A stretch of 64,000 bases of DNA, taken from Micromonospora violae (GTDB lineage Bacteria > Actinomycetota > Actinomycetes > Mycobacteriales > Micromonosporaceae). The notes under the pieces were generated by a model, which saw nothing but the letters and a program-made list of their open reading frames with translations, was not told the origin of the DNA and made no database searches. This document shows positions 52,920 through 61,726 of this stretch, piece after piece. Made by a program: the position numbers and the translations under genes. The stretch's first letter is position 1; each line of letters starts with the position of its first letter. The DNA is taken from the NCBI RefSeq assembly GCF_004217135.1, contig NZ_SHKK01000001.1, forward strand, positions 6,820,001-6,884,000. Reading direction: 5' to 3'.

Positions 52920-53384
52920 TTAGCCCTGCGACGCCGCGCAGGCTGTCAGGGGCGCGTGAGGGTCTCTGCGGGTGTGGGTGGCGAAGGGGATGGGGCAGCA
53001 CGGCTGGTCGGCGCACTCCACGAGGTCGTTGCAGCCGGCGTGGACCGCCGCGCGCAGTGTGTCGGCGATGACCTGCAAGTCGGCGATCTTCGCCTCGACC
53101 TCGACGAGCTTCGCTTGGGCGCGGACCCGCAGGCTGGCGTCGGCGTGGCGAGGGTGACGGTGCGGGCCGGTGTCGAGCAGTTCGGCGACCTCGTCGAGGG
53201 TGAACCCGAGCCGCTGCGCCGCTTTGATCACCCGCAACACGGTGACCGTCTCGGCTGGGTAGAGCCGGTGCCCGCCCAGGCTTCGATCTGGTGCGGCGAG
53301 CAGTCCCCGGCGTTCGTAGTAGCGCAGCGTCTGCGGGTTCACCCCGGCTGCGGCAGCGACCTGGCTGCTGCGCAATGCGCTCAC
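52920..53384 (-). CDS. MerR-family regulator with mercury-type cysteine tail
   Basis: 154 residues: winged HTH (VAAAAGVNPQTLRYYERRGL, GHRLYPAETVTVLRVIKAAQ), a long coiled-coil dimer helix (about 85-115) and a metal-loop-like tail with Cys118, 124, 129 and 130 (AGCNDLVECADQPCCPIPF). This resembles actinobacterial mercury-type MerR, but no merA or merB is in view. GTG start overlaps the preceding gene's stop (GTGA). Autoregulation through the promoter at 53721-53752 is expected. Confidence 0.9.
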   Translation of the reverse strand: MSALRSSQVAAAAGVNPQTLRYYERRGLLAAPDRSLGGHRLYPAETVTVLRVIKAAQRLGFTLDEVAELLDTGPHRHPRHADASLRVRAQAKLVEVEAKIADLQVIADTLRAAVHAGCNDLVECADQPCCPIPFATHTRRDPHAPLTACAASQG

Positions 53385-53713
53385 GCCGTCATCCCGGCGG
53401 CGGCGCGCAGCGCGAGCGCGTCGAGGACATCGACATGCGCGTCCGGCACCTGCACGTCGAGGCGCAGCGTGTCGGTGTCGACGGCCAGGGTGAACGAGAA
53501 GAACGAGCAGCAGCGGCTTTCCCGGCTGACCAGGTCCCGGGCGGTCGCCTCGGCGGTCGGGTCGAGACGCCACCGCAGTTCGGTGCGGGACATCCGCTGC
53601 TGCGTCAGCAGGGCGGTGGCGAACAGATCGTCGAATTCGGTCAGCCGCAGTGGCTGTTGGCCGCTCGGCAGGGTGCACGACTCGTGCACCCACGTCGGGG
53701 AATCGGTTGTCAT
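53381..53713 (-). CDS. Small cysteine-containing protein in the MerR operon
   Basis: 110 residues, no signal peptide. Contains RWRLDPTAEATARDLVSRES followed by the vicinal pair Cys68-Cys69 (RCCSFFSFTL), plus Cys13. I do not recognise an established function. As first gene of a MerR-controlled operon it may bind or detoxify the same thiophilic metal (inference). Its ATG lies 7 nt after the -10 box, so translation is probably leaderless. Confidence 0.75.
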   Translation of the reverse strand: MTTDSPTWVHESCTLPSGQQPLRLTEFDDLFATALLTQQRMSRTELRWRLDPTAEATARDLVSRESRCCSFFSFTLAVDTDTLRLDVQVPDAHVDVLDALALRAAAGMTA

Positions 53714-53720
53714 ACCGACG

Positions 53721-53752
53721 ACGGTAAGCCGGTACCCGGGTACCGGATGCAA
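53721..53752 (-). promoter_or_regulatory. MerR-type promoter with palindromic 20-bp spacer
   Basis: Minus strand: -35 TTGCAT (53747-53752), 20-bp spacer, -10 TACCGT (53721-53726). The spacer holds the perfect 18-bp palindrome CCGGTACCCGGGTACCGG (53729-53746). Over-long spacers with a dyad inside are the hallmark of promoters that MerR proteins activate by DNA distortion. Confidence 0.85.
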
Positions 53753-53832
53753 GCCCGATGCCCGGCGCGCCTCACCGGGCTACCGCCGGACGGTCAACCG
53801 ACCTGAGCAGGCGGGCGATACATTGCCCCGGT

Positions 53833-54348
53833 ATGACCCTCGCCGCGATTCGGGAAGCCGTCGCCGTCATCGACATTCTCATCCGGGACATCGCTGATCG
53901 TCCGGTGGATCTGGCCGATCCGCACTGGCAGGCGAAGCTGGCGGCCGCCGCGCCGCCCGCGGAGGAGGCCGGGGTCGCCACCGAGGCCGCTGCGGCTCTG
54001 ACCGCTCTGCTGGACTGCTACGAGTCTGGTGATGAGGCTGCCAGGGGCGAGGTCCGCCGGATCTTCCGCGCGCATCGAGCCTTCAGCTGGGGGGTCGGTC
54101 TGACCGGTGAGTGGCCGTCCGCCGCTGCCGAGTTTCGTCGACGACTGGTCCACGTGTCCGCCCGGGACCAGTCTGACGACCCGCGCGACGACCTCATGGA
54201 GGTCTGGCAGTTGTGCGAGTGGGCACGTGAACGCGGGGTCGACGTCGAGCCCATCGTCCGCGCGGTCGCCGACATCTCGGGTGAGGTCGACCATCTCGGG
54301 ATGGGCTGCACCCGCGCACTGATCCTGCGTGGCCTCGAACGCCACTGA
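53833..54348 (+). CDS. Hypothetical helical protein
   Basis: 171 residues, no signal or membrane segment, mostly helical and acidic. Notable blocks: HWQAKLAAAAPPAEEAG, ESGDEAARGEVRRIFRAH, ISGEVDHLGMG. It looks like a conserved actinobacterial protein with no assigned function. A TACATT box (53819-53824) 8 nt before the ATG suggests a leaderless transcript. Followed by a terminator shared with the convergent secreted-protein gene. Confidence 0.75.
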   Translation: MTLAAIREAVAVIDILIRDIADRPVDLADPHWQAKLAAAAPPAEEAGVATEAAAALTALLDCYESGDEAARGEVRRIFRAHRAFSWGVGLTGEWPSAAAEFRRRLVHVSARDQSDDPRDDLMEVWQLCEWARERGVDVEPIVRAVADISGEVDHLGMGCTRALILRGLERH

Positions 54349-54366
54349 ACCTGACGAAAGCGCATG

Positions 54367-54400
54367 CGGGTTGCCGACGCCCGGAGGCGCCGGCAACCCG
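54367..54400. terminator. Terminator between convergent genes
   Basis: 10-bp arms CGGGTTGCCG (54367-54376) and CGGCAACCCG (54391-54400), with an inner CGCC/GGCG pairing. Confidence 0.85.
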
Positions 54401-54406
54401 GTGTCG

Positions 54407-57400
54407 TCAGTTGGGGTGGGTCAGGCGGGTGGTGATCCGCAAGCCCAGCAGGGTGTCGTTCAGCCACGGCACCCGTTCGTGGTGCAGACCGGCGGTCATC
54501 TGGTCCGCCCAGACGTCGTACCGCTGCATCAGCGCGACCGCCCGCGACCGCGCGCTGGCGATCAGACAGTCGCCGAGTGGGTCACCGGGCAGGTTGGACG
54601 CGTCCACCGCGGCCTCGCAGGGCAGCTTGAGGCTGACCTGGTCGCGGAGCGGGCGGCTGGGGTCGAGGGGGCACGGCGAGGGCCCGCAGAGGGCGTAGTT
54701 TCCGCTGGCCCGGGCATAGGCATTACCGATCTTGGCGTCGGTCGGCATGTTCACCGGTATCTGGTACTGCCCGAACAGGTTCGCGGACAACACGTCGTCC
54801 GAGTCGAGGGCGTTGGGCAAACCCAACCGGGTGTACGCCTGGAGCAGCCGCGCCGCCGTGTTCAGCTTCTTCAGGGCGGCGGGCACCGACCCGCTGACCT
54901 GGGTGCTCTGGTCGCGTACCCGGTCGTACATGGACTTCTGCCGGGCCTGGAGGAAACCGCGCAGGGTCGGCGTCAGCTCGGTGTCCAGTGCCGTGTTGTT
55001 CGTGGCCGTCGCGGCGCTGGCGAAGGCGTACCGGCCGGACGGCCACTTCGAGGTCAGGCCCTGCTCGGGTGTGGTTTCGCTGTCGCAGTTGAACAGCTCG
55101 CAGTCGATTCGGTAGACCTGCTCGTCGGGCCAGGTGTAGTCGGCGGTCCGCGAGTTCTGCCAGGCCGCGGTGGGGCTCAGCCGGAACCGGCTGTGGATCT
55201 GCAACCGCAGCTTGCCGTAGTAGCGGACCACCCCGGTGCCGTAGCCGGTCGTGCGGGTGTGCACCCAGCTCGGTGTGTAGCAGTAGCCGACCTCGGGCAA
55301 CTCCCGTACGCCGGCCGGCGGCTCGTCGGGGCGCGGCGTGTACGCGTACTGAAGTGTCCGCACCATGGGCGACATCAGGTCGTAGCGAACGTTGCTGGGT
55401 CGGTCGATCTGCCTGCTGCCGCCACACGAGGGCACCGTCGCCTCGTCGGCCGTCGCCGGTGCCGGGGCGAGGGTCTTGTCGGTGTCCCAGAACAGGTCGT
55501 AGTTCTTGAGCGTCTTCACCTGCACACCGTTGGCGTCCGGCTCCCAGCGGACCTGGATCTCGTTGCGGCGGAAGGCGGCCAGCGCGGTCGACAGCTCGTT
55601 GGTGGCGGCGACGTACTCGTCGACCAGCCCGCTGATCAGGCTGTTGGCGTTGCCGTCGACCGGGCGACCGAAGCTGGCCGCGAGGTCGGCGATGCGCGTG
55701 CCCTCCGCCTCGATCTGCGCCGCGCGGCCGGTGCTGACCTGGGCGGCGTACGTCGGGTTCTGCAGCATCACCATGGCGTACGCCTGCGCGCCGAGGTTCC
55801 AGACCGTCGGGTTGCCGACCGGCGTCGACGGTTCGACCATCGACGGGTCCCGCCCGCTGGCGATCCGGGCCAGGTAGTTGATCGATCGGGCCTCGCCGAA
55901 GCTGTTCAGCACGGTGGTCGGGTCGACCGCCGGGTTGTCGGCGTCGGTCCTGGGCACCACGAAGGCGGCACCGCTGGCCAACTGCGTCGCGGTCAGGTGG
56001 AATTCGTTCTCCGGGCCGACGAACTCGCCGTACGTCGGGATGGGCTGGCCGTAGTTCTCCAGGTAGCCGATGTACTGGTTGATGTCGGCGCGGGCGTCGT
56101 GCAGGGTGGCGTCGCCGATCGCGGCCAGGACGGTGGCGGCGATGTCCTCCAGGCGCAGGCCGAGCTGGGCGACCTGCTGCTGGACGAGGGTGATCTGTGC
56201 GGTGTTCCCGGCGATCGCCGCGTTCAGCTTGTCGAACTGGGCCATCATGTTCGCGTACACCGTGTTGATCTGGGCCTCGACCCGCGCGAAGCTGGCGCGC
56301 ATCTCGTCGCCCAGGGCCCGGACCTCATCGCGCAATGCTTTGACCTGGGCCAGAATCTGCGCGTCCAGCGACGGCGTGTTGCTGCCGAAGAGCCCGACGA
56401 CCGACATCACGGCACCGAAGATGTTGCCGGTCATCGCCAGCGTCGCGGTGCTGAAGATCGAACCGGCCAGTCCCCGGCCGGTGATGGCCGCCGCGTACGT
56501 GGAGATCGCGCTGATCGTGGTGAGGACCGCCTCGCCGATGACCTTCGACTTCTTCCCGGCGTCCGGGTCGGCGAACCCGATGATGGTGGACACCATGCCC
56601 ACCCCGGCCTTGATGTCGGAGATCGTCTGCTGCCGGTCCTTGTCGCGTTCCTCCGCGGCCTTCTTCGCCGCGGCGGTGCACGCAGCGCTCGGCGGTCCTT
56701 CGGGCGGACACTTCTGGTTGTTCCCGCCGATCTCGAGACGGATCTCCAGGCTCAGGCCGAGCAGTCGCGCGTGCAGGGAGGCCAACTGCTGTTTGGCCGC
56801 CGCGACGTACGCCACCGAGTCGCCCTGCAACGCCAGGATCGCGTCGAGGTCCACCTGCGAGAACCCAGGGTCCTGCGTGAGCTCGTCGTACGTGTTGGTG
56901 ACATCCACCCCGAACGGCTCACCGAGTACGGCGTTCCACGCGTCGGCGAACGGCGCGTTGGCCGCCCCCGCCTGCCGGACCGCGGACCACACCGCGGCGA
57001 GCGCGTCATCGCGCCCGCGCAGCCACTGGGCGGTGCGCAGCGCGCCGGAGGCGAGCTCCTCGCGGGTGTCCCAGGGTTCGACAGTCCTGCCGATCACGGC
57101 CCCGACCAGGCCGGTGATCTCCGGCGAGGTCCGGGTGTCGCCGCCGGGTGCACCGAGCAGGATGTCGACGGACTTGAGTAGCAGGTCCTGCTCGGGCAGC
57201 AGGACGTCGAACGCGGTCAGCGAGTTGTCGAGCAGCTGCTGGCGCGTCGTGAGCTGGGTCTGTACCTGTTTGGCCGTGGCGTTCGGGTGCAGTCGGTGCC
57301 ACTGGACGAATTCGGCTGACAGCACGGCGGTCTTGATCCGCGCTGCGCCCTGGATGTGGATCTCGGCAACCTGGCCGAAGGCCCGGTCGGTGAGCGCCGC

Positions 57401-57529
57401 CTGAGGGATGGGGACGGGGACGGGATCGGCCGAGGCGGGTTCGCCGAACAGCACGCTTGCGGCGGTGACCGCGATCATCGCCACCACGGCAGTCCCGCGC
57501 CTCGTACGCGTGGAACGTCTGATTGTCAT
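54407..57529 (-). CDS. Large secreted helical protein resembling alpha-pore-forming toxins
   Basis: 1040 residues. Signal peptide 1-34 (ending PASA, Asp35 mature N-terminus). Residues about 45-290 are helical with KxxEERDKDR-like charged stretches. From about 298 to 385 comes a long amphipathic/hydrophobic stretch (AGVGMVSTIIGFAD ... GNIFGAVMSVVGLFG), then a coiled coil (about 387-467: AQVKALRDEVRALGDEMRA). The rest (470-1040) is a large domain with paired Cys (YRIDCELFNCDS, CGPSPCP). Helix-hydrophobic hairpin-coiled coil is the plan of ClyA/Hbl/Nhe-type toxins. No family is recognised; a structural wall-associated role is the alternative. Probably leaderless (TACGTT, 6 nt, ATG). Confidence 0.8.
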   Translation of the reverse strand: MTIRRSTRTRRGTAVVAMIAVTAASVLFGEPASADPVPVPIPQAALTDRAFGQVAEIHIQGAARIKTAVLSAEFVQWHRLHPNATAKQVQTQLTTRQQLLDNSLTAFDVLLPEQDLLLKSVDILLGAPGGDTRTSPEITGLVGAVIGRTVEPWDTREELASGALRTAQWLRGRDDALAAVWSAVRQAGAANAPFADAWNAVLGEPFGVDVTNTYDELTQDPGFSQVDLDAILALQGDSVAYVAAAKQQLASLHARLLGLSLEIRLEIGGNNQKCPPEGPPSAACTAAAKKAAEERDKDRQQTISDIKAGVGMVSTIIGFADPDAGKKSKVIGEAVLTTISAISTYAAAITGRGLAGSIFSTATLAMTGNIFGAVMSVVGLFGSNTPSLDAQILAQVKALRDEVRALGDEMRASFARVEAQINTVYANMMAQFDKLNAAIAGNTAQITLVQQQVAQLGLRLEDIAATVLAAIGDATLHDARADINQYIGYLENYGQPIPTYGEFVGPENEFHLTATQLASGAAFVVPRTDADNPAVDPTTVLNSFGEARSINYLARIASGRDPSMVEPSTPVGNPTVWNLGAQAYAMVMLQNPTYAAQVSTGRAAQIEAEGTRIADLAASFGRPVDGNANSLISGLVDEYVAATNELSTALAAFRRNEIQVRWEPDANGVQVKTLKNYDLFWDTDKTLAPAPATADEATVPSCGGSRQIDRPSNVRYDLMSPMVRTLQYAYTPRPDEPPAGVRELPEVGYCYTPSWVHTRTTGYGTGVVRYYGKLRLQIHSRFRLSPTAAWQNSRTADYTWPDEQVYRIDCELFNCDSETTPEQGLTSKWPSGRYAFASAATATNNTALDTELTPTLRGFLQARQKSMYDRVRDQSTQVSGSVPAALKKLNTAARLLQAYTRLGLPNALDSDDVLSANLFGQYQIPVNMPTDAKIGNAYARASGNYALCGPSPCPLDPSRPLRDQVSLKLPCEAAVDASNLPGDPLGDCLIASARSRAVALMQRYDVWADQMTAGLHHERVPWLNDTLLGLRITTRLTHPN

Positions 57530-57550
57530 ACCGGGAACGTATTGAGCGGC

Positions 57551-57578
57551 CTGAAAGGGCGCTGAAACCGCGCTGACC
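57551..57578 (-). promoter_or_regulatory. Triple direct repeat at 11-bp period upstream of the secreted helical protein gene
   Basis: On the plus strand CTGAAA (57551), CTGAAA (57562) and CTGACC (57573), exactly 11 bp apart, just upstream of the -10-like TACGTT and about 22 nt from the start codon. Such phasing is typical of OmpR-type response regulators and SARPs. Confidence 0.55.
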
Positions 57579-57675
57579 CGCGTCCGGCGGGCCGGCGGAT
57601 CTGACCGCAGACGAGCGGCCGTCACACTCCGTTGCGCTAGATCGTCCAGGTGGCGACAACCACAATGGAGGACTC

Positions 57676-58026
57676 ATGTTCGCTGCTTACGTCACGGTCA
57701 CCATTCTCGCGTCGGTCTTCACCGGCATCGCCGCGGTCACCTACCTGATCGGCCACGACTACCCGAAGGCCCAGGCGGACATGAAGCGCGTGCCCCGGTC
57801 GTGGGTGCCGCGCCTGGGCCTGGCGCTGGCGGCCGGCTCGGTGGGGCTGCTGGCCGGCTTCGCCGTACCGCTGCTGGGCACGCTCGCCGCCGCCGGGCTG
57901 GTGCTGTATTTCATCGGCGCGCTCATCGCACACCTGCGCGTCGGCTCGCGGCAGTTGGTGGGTTGGGCCGTGTTCTTCGTGACCGTGGTGGCCGCCCTGA
58001 CCGTGAACGTGCTCTACCGCTGGTGA
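57676..58026 (+). CDS. DoxX-like small membrane protein
   Basis: 116 residues, four membrane helices (about 5-25, 47-65, 68-88, 95-113), with IGHDYPKAQADMKRVP in the first loop as in DoxX_2-type proteins. No active cysteines. Function unknown. TGGAGGA lies 6 nt before the ATG. Single gene between divergent and convergent neighbours. Confidence 0.85.
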   Translation: MFAAYVTVTILASVFTGIAAVTYLIGHDYPKAQADMKRVPRSWVPRLGLALAAGSVGLLAGFAVPLLGTLAAAGLVLYFIGALIAHLRVGSRQLVGWAVFFVTVVAALTVNVLYRW

Positions 58027-58045
58027 ATGAGGGGTGGCCCGCGCC

Positions 58046-58762
58046 TCACCGGTCCAGGCTAGTGAGGCACCCGTCCCGCATCTGGACAGCCCGGTCGCAA
58101 CGTGCGGCGATACCGGTGTCGTGGGTGGCCATGATGAGGGTCGTACCCTGCTCGTCGCGCAGCCGCAGCAACAGGTCGACGATCGCGGTGCCGTTCTGAC
58201 TGTCGAGATTGCCGGTGGGCTCGTCTGCCAGCAACAGGGCAGGTTGACTGATCAACGCCCGGGCGATGGCGACCCGTTGCTGCTGCCCGCCGGAGAGCCG
58301 CGACGGCAGGGCAGCGGCCCGGTCGGCGAGCCCCACCATCGCCAGCAGCTCACGCGCGCGAGCGACCTTGTCGAAATCGGTGCGGAACGGAATCAGCGGC
58401 GCCATGACGTTGTCCAGGGCGGTGAGCGTGGGCAGCAGGTGGAACCGTTGGAACACGAAGCCGACCCGTCGCCGGTAGGCCGCCAGTGCCCGGCCGGACA
58501 AGCCGGTCACCTCCTGGCCGTCGACGTCGATCGTGCCACTGTCGCTCTGTTCGATGGCGCCGATCAGGTGCAGGAGCGTCGACTTGCCCGAGCCGCTCGG
58601 CCCGGTCAACGCGATCGCGGTGCCGGCGGCGATCGCGAGGCTGACGTCGTTGACCGCGACCAGCGGTGCTCCGTCGGGCAGCGGGAACGACTTCCGTACC
58701 CGCGTGAGACACACAAGCGGCATGGTGAGCGTGCTCGACGCCGCAGCTGACGTCCGTTTCAT
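58046..58762 (-). CDS. ABC transporter ATPase (MacB/LolD type)
   Basis: 238 residues. Walker A GPSGSGKST, Q-loop FQRFHLLPTLTALDN, signature LSGGQQQRVAIARAL, Walker B LLLADEPTGNLD, switch ATHD. The LPTLTALDNV and EPTGNLDS motifs place it in the MacB/FtsE/LolD subfamily that partners FtsX-type permeases. AAAGGAG lies 8 nt before the ATG. It follows the permease gene by 20 nt, and both follow the peptide gene. Confidence 0.94.
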   Translation of the reverse strand: MKRTSAAASSTLTMPLVCLTRVRKSFPLPDGAPLVAVNDVSLAIAAGTAIALTGPSGSGKSTLLHLIGAIEQSDSGTIDVDGQEVTGLSGRALAAYRRRVGFVFQRFHLLPTLTALDNVMAPLIPFRTDFDKVARARELLAMVGLADRAAALPSRLSGGQQQRVAIARALISQPALLLADEPTGNLDSQNGTAIVDLLLRLRDEQGTTLIMATHDTGIAARCDRAVQMRDGCLTSLDR

Positions 58763-58782
58763 CGGACCTACTCCTTTGCCGC

Positions 58783-61635
58783 TCACCCCTCGGCGAGCAG
58801 GTGGGCGGTGGGCAGTCGGCGGAGCACGGCGATCGGCACCACCACCGACAGGGCGGAGACGGCGACGCCGAACACCAGGGCGGCTCCAGAACACCAGAGG
58901 ATCGGAACGGTGACGCCCCCGGCGAAGACCGCTGCCGCGCCAAGGCCGGCAGCGGCACCGAGCGTGCCGCCGATGGCGCCCATGCCGACGGCCTCGATGA
59001 CGACCAGCCGGTTCAGCATCGCGTCGGTCCAGCCGACGGCACCGAACAGGGCGAACTCGGCGGCGCGCTCGGAGATGTTGAGATAGAGCACGTCGGCGAC
59101 CGACACGATGCCGAGCACGATCGTGACCGCGACGGCGATGTGATCGACGGTGCGGGCCTGGAGGGTGACGGCATCACCGAGCAGGGTGCCGGTGATCGCC
59201 CCACGGAACGCGAACGTGATCGCCAACAACATGGTCAGGGCGGCCACCCCGATCATCAGACTCAGCGCGCCGAGGCTGGTCCGACCGGGAGTGCGGGCAA
59301 GGTTGGCCAGGGCGAGGGTAGCCAGCCCGCGCGGCGCCTGCCGGCGGAGGGCGAGACCCGAGACGGCGGGTCGGATGATCTCGCCGGGGTCCGGGCGGGC
59401 CGCCCGCCAGGCCGGCCAGCCGCCAGCGAGCAGGGCAAGGGCCACCGCTGAGGGTACGGCGAGCAGCGTGTGGCTCCACGCGATGTTCAGCCCGAGACCG
59501 AGCGCGATCCCGAGCGCCAGCCCGCTGCCCGCGAGGCCGGCGGCGAGACCGATGCCGACGATCTCGATGAACATCAGCTGGAGTAGATGTCGCCGGTCCC
59601 ATCCGAGGCAGGTGAGGATGCCGAACTCGGTGCGTCTGGCGCGGATGGCGGCGGTGTTGGCATTGAGCACCGCCAGCGCGCACACCGCGAGCACCAGCAC
59701 GGACAGCAGCACGCTCTTGCGATCGGCCGCGCGGACAAGCACGGACGCGACGCCCTTCTGCACCCAGGGCTCGGCCACGGCGAGGTCGGGCCGGCCGTAG
59801 TTGCCCGCCGGGTAGTGCACAGTCATCGCGGTGGGGGAGGACCCCAGGGTGATGTCGACCTGTAAGCCGGTGCGTTGCGCAATCTCCTCGGCGATCACAC
59901 GGACCCGCTCCCGGGAGACCGGGTCGATGCCGACGTCTCCGGCCAGCCGGACGCGTACCACGCTGATCGGTGCGGTGGTGTTGAGTTGGTATTCCGGGTA
60001 GCTGGGCTCGGTGCTGTACGCGCCGGAGTCGAAGATGGCCGGCAGGGCCGCCATCGTGGTCAGCATCAGCGGTGGTTGGCTGAGCAGGCCGGTGACGTTC
60101 GAATTCGGGGCGAGGCGTCGGCCGCCCAGCGCCTGCCGTGACGCTTCGTCGGCGCCCTCGGCGCCCGGGTTGAAGTACGTGTCCATGGGCACCGCCGACA
60201 GCGCACTGCCCAGCGAAACCTTGGCGGGGTCGAAGGTGCCCACCGCGCCCAACGCCGCGTCCGGCATGCTCACGTCCCCGGGCTGCGGCTCGTACCCGTG
60301 CGCCAGGTTGCGATGGATGGCGACGCCACTTCGCACGCTGGTGTCGGCGAACTCCATCGGCACATGTCGGGACGATCCGCCGTCGTCCGCGCCCTGACCC
60401 CAGATCTTCAGGTCGTACGGATCTGGCTGGGCGCGCAGGCCGTCCCCGGCGGCGACCCGCTTTGGCGGCCCGACGGTCCAGAACTGGTCGAGCCACATGG
60501 TGTTCGTCGTTGCCAAGTCGTATTCGACGCCCAGGTCTCCCGGGTGGAGCATCCGGTTGACCATGTCCTGGTACGGCCCCGTCACCGACGTCGACTTCTG
60601 GGCGATCGGGGTGCCGGACTCGTCGCCGAGAGCCGCGCGTAGCCGCTGGTCGTCGGCGGACGTCCGGACCAGTTCGGTCGCGTCCGGGTTCAGGCGCTGC
60701 ACGGTGACGTCGAGCGTCCTGTCGACCTGAGGTCGGTCCGCGATGAGGATCGGGAGCACCGAGTAGGGGTACGGCATTCCGTCCAGTCGCCGCGACGTCG
60801 GCGCTTCGGCTGAGGTGAAGTATCGGCCCGAGGTGACGGCCTGGTCCAGTCCGGCCAGCGCGGCCTCCGACTCCGGGTCGACCGCGGCCATCAGGAGCGG
60901 CACCGTCCACGCCAACCTGACGGTCGGCCGCGTCGCCTTTCCCTCGCGATCCGTCGAACCCATGCCACCGACGCACGTCAACGACGATCGGGCGCGCAGG
61001 TCCGTCGGTGCGAGCCAGTCGTCCGTGGCGATGGCCGCCGCCGCTGGGCAGATCTTGACCCGCTGGCCGTCGGCGTCGACCTCCTCCGGTGGTGGCAGGC
61101 CCCCGCCGCTCTTCAGCTCGCTGTTGGGCACCACGTCCAGCCGGTTGCGCGTCGCATAGAGAAACGCCGGTCCGTCCGGGATCTGGCTCAGCCCGGCGTC
61201 CGTCACCCAGGTCGGCTGGACCCGCAACACCTGACGCTCGGCGGTCGGGTCAAGGTGGTCCGACAGGTCGACGGTCACGGGCACCGTGCGCATCACGTAC
61301 CCGACCATCGCGACCGGTGCCGCCACCGACACCCCACGCACCGCCTGGATCTCGCGCCACTGATCGTGGGTGATGCCGCCACGCATACCCGCCAACTGGC
61401 CCGACTGGACCAGATTGCGTTCCTGCTCCAGCGGCAGCACCGCGTCCTTCGGGCGGACCAGAAGGTCGTAGACCGGGCGGTAGTTGGCGCTGACCGCGCC
61501 AACCGCATCCAGCCGGGACGTCACCGCGGCCCCGGTGAGCAGGGTGAACCCGGCTACCGCGACGGCGATCATCGAGAGCAGGGCCAGCGACCGGCGCAGC
61601 CGTACGCGCCATTGCGACGCGGCTATCCCCAGCAT
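58783..61635 (-). CDS. FtsX/MacB-type ABC permease, large extracytoplasmic domain
   Basis: 950 residues: first helix about 15-38, a very large extracytoplasmic region (about 40-640), then helices at about 650-680, 700-730 and 740-760, and a second FtsX block with helices near 810-840, 855-880 and 905-945. ARRTEFGILTCLGWDRRHL and SERAAEFALFGAVGWTDAM are the coupling motifs of two FtsX modules. MacB-like pumps expel peptides or lipoproteins by mechanotransmission; the link with the adjacent peptide is inference. ATG preceded by GGGGGA at about 12 nt. Confidence 0.92.
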   Translation of the reverse strand: MLGIAASQWRVRLRRSLALLSMIAVAVAGFTLLTGAAVTSRLDAVGAVSANYRPVYDLLVRPKDAVLPLEQERNLVQSGQLAGMRGGITHDQWREIQAVRGVSVAAPVAMVGYVMRTVPVTVDLSDHLDPTAERQVLRVQPTWVTDAGLSQIPDGPAFLYATRNRLDVVPNSELKSGGGLPPPEEVDADGQRVKICPAAAAIATDDWLAPTDLRARSSLTCVGGMGSTDREGKATRPTVRLAWTVPLLMAAVDPESEAALAGLDQAVTSGRYFTSAEAPTSRRLDGMPYPYSVLPILIADRPQVDRTLDVTVQRLNPDATELVRTSADDQRLRAALGDESGTPIAQKSTSVTGPYQDMVNRMLHPGDLGVEYDLATTNTMWLDQFWTVGPPKRVAAGDGLRAQPDPYDLKIWGQGADDGGSSRHVPMEFADTSVRSGVAIHRNLAHGYEPQPGDVSMPDAALGAVGTFDPAKVSLGSALSAVPMDTYFNPGAEGADEASRQALGGRRLAPNSNVTGLLSQPPLMLTTMAALPAIFDSGAYSTEPSYPEYQLNTTAPISVVRVRLAGDVGIDPVSRERVRVIAEEIAQRTGLQVDITLGSSPTAMTVHYPAGNYGRPDLAVAEPWVQKGVASVLVRAADRKSVLLSVLVLAVCALAVLNANTAAIRARRTEFGILTCLGWDRRHLLQLMFIEIVGIGLAAGLAGSGLALGIALGLGLNIAWSHTLLAVPSAVALALLAGGWPAWRAARPDPGEIIRPAVSGLALRRQAPRGLATLALANLARTPGRTSLGALSLMIGVAALTMLLAITFAFRGAITGTLLGDAVTLQARTVDHIAVAVTIVLGIVSVADVLYLNISERAAEFALFGAVGWTDAMLNRLVVIEAVGMGAIGGTLGAAAGLGAAAVFAGGVTVPILWCSGAALVFGVAVSALSVVVPIAVLRRLPTAHLLAEG

Positions 61636-61676
61636 CGACGCACCCTGTCCCCCATCGTGTGGCCTTCCAGCATGCC

Positions 61677-61710
61677 GCCGCCGACCGGACGGTGAGGTCC
61701 GGTCGGCGGC
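61677..61710 (-). terminator. 14-bp hairpin between the peptide gene and the exporter operon
   Basis: GCCGCCGACCGGAC (61677-61690) and GTCCGGTCGGCGGC (61697-61710) with a 6-nt loop, 16 nt after the peptide stop codon. Probably an attenuator or RNA 3'-stabiliser that lets the peptide be expressed far above the transporter. Confidence 0.8.
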
Positions 61711-61726
61711 AGTGAATCGACGATGA

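Noticed and set aside
54329..57181. 950-codon open frame on the plus strand
   Set aside because: It mirrors the secreted-protein gene on the other strand, has no homology, no start signal and Arg/Gly/Val-rich composition typical of antisense frames in high-GC DNA.
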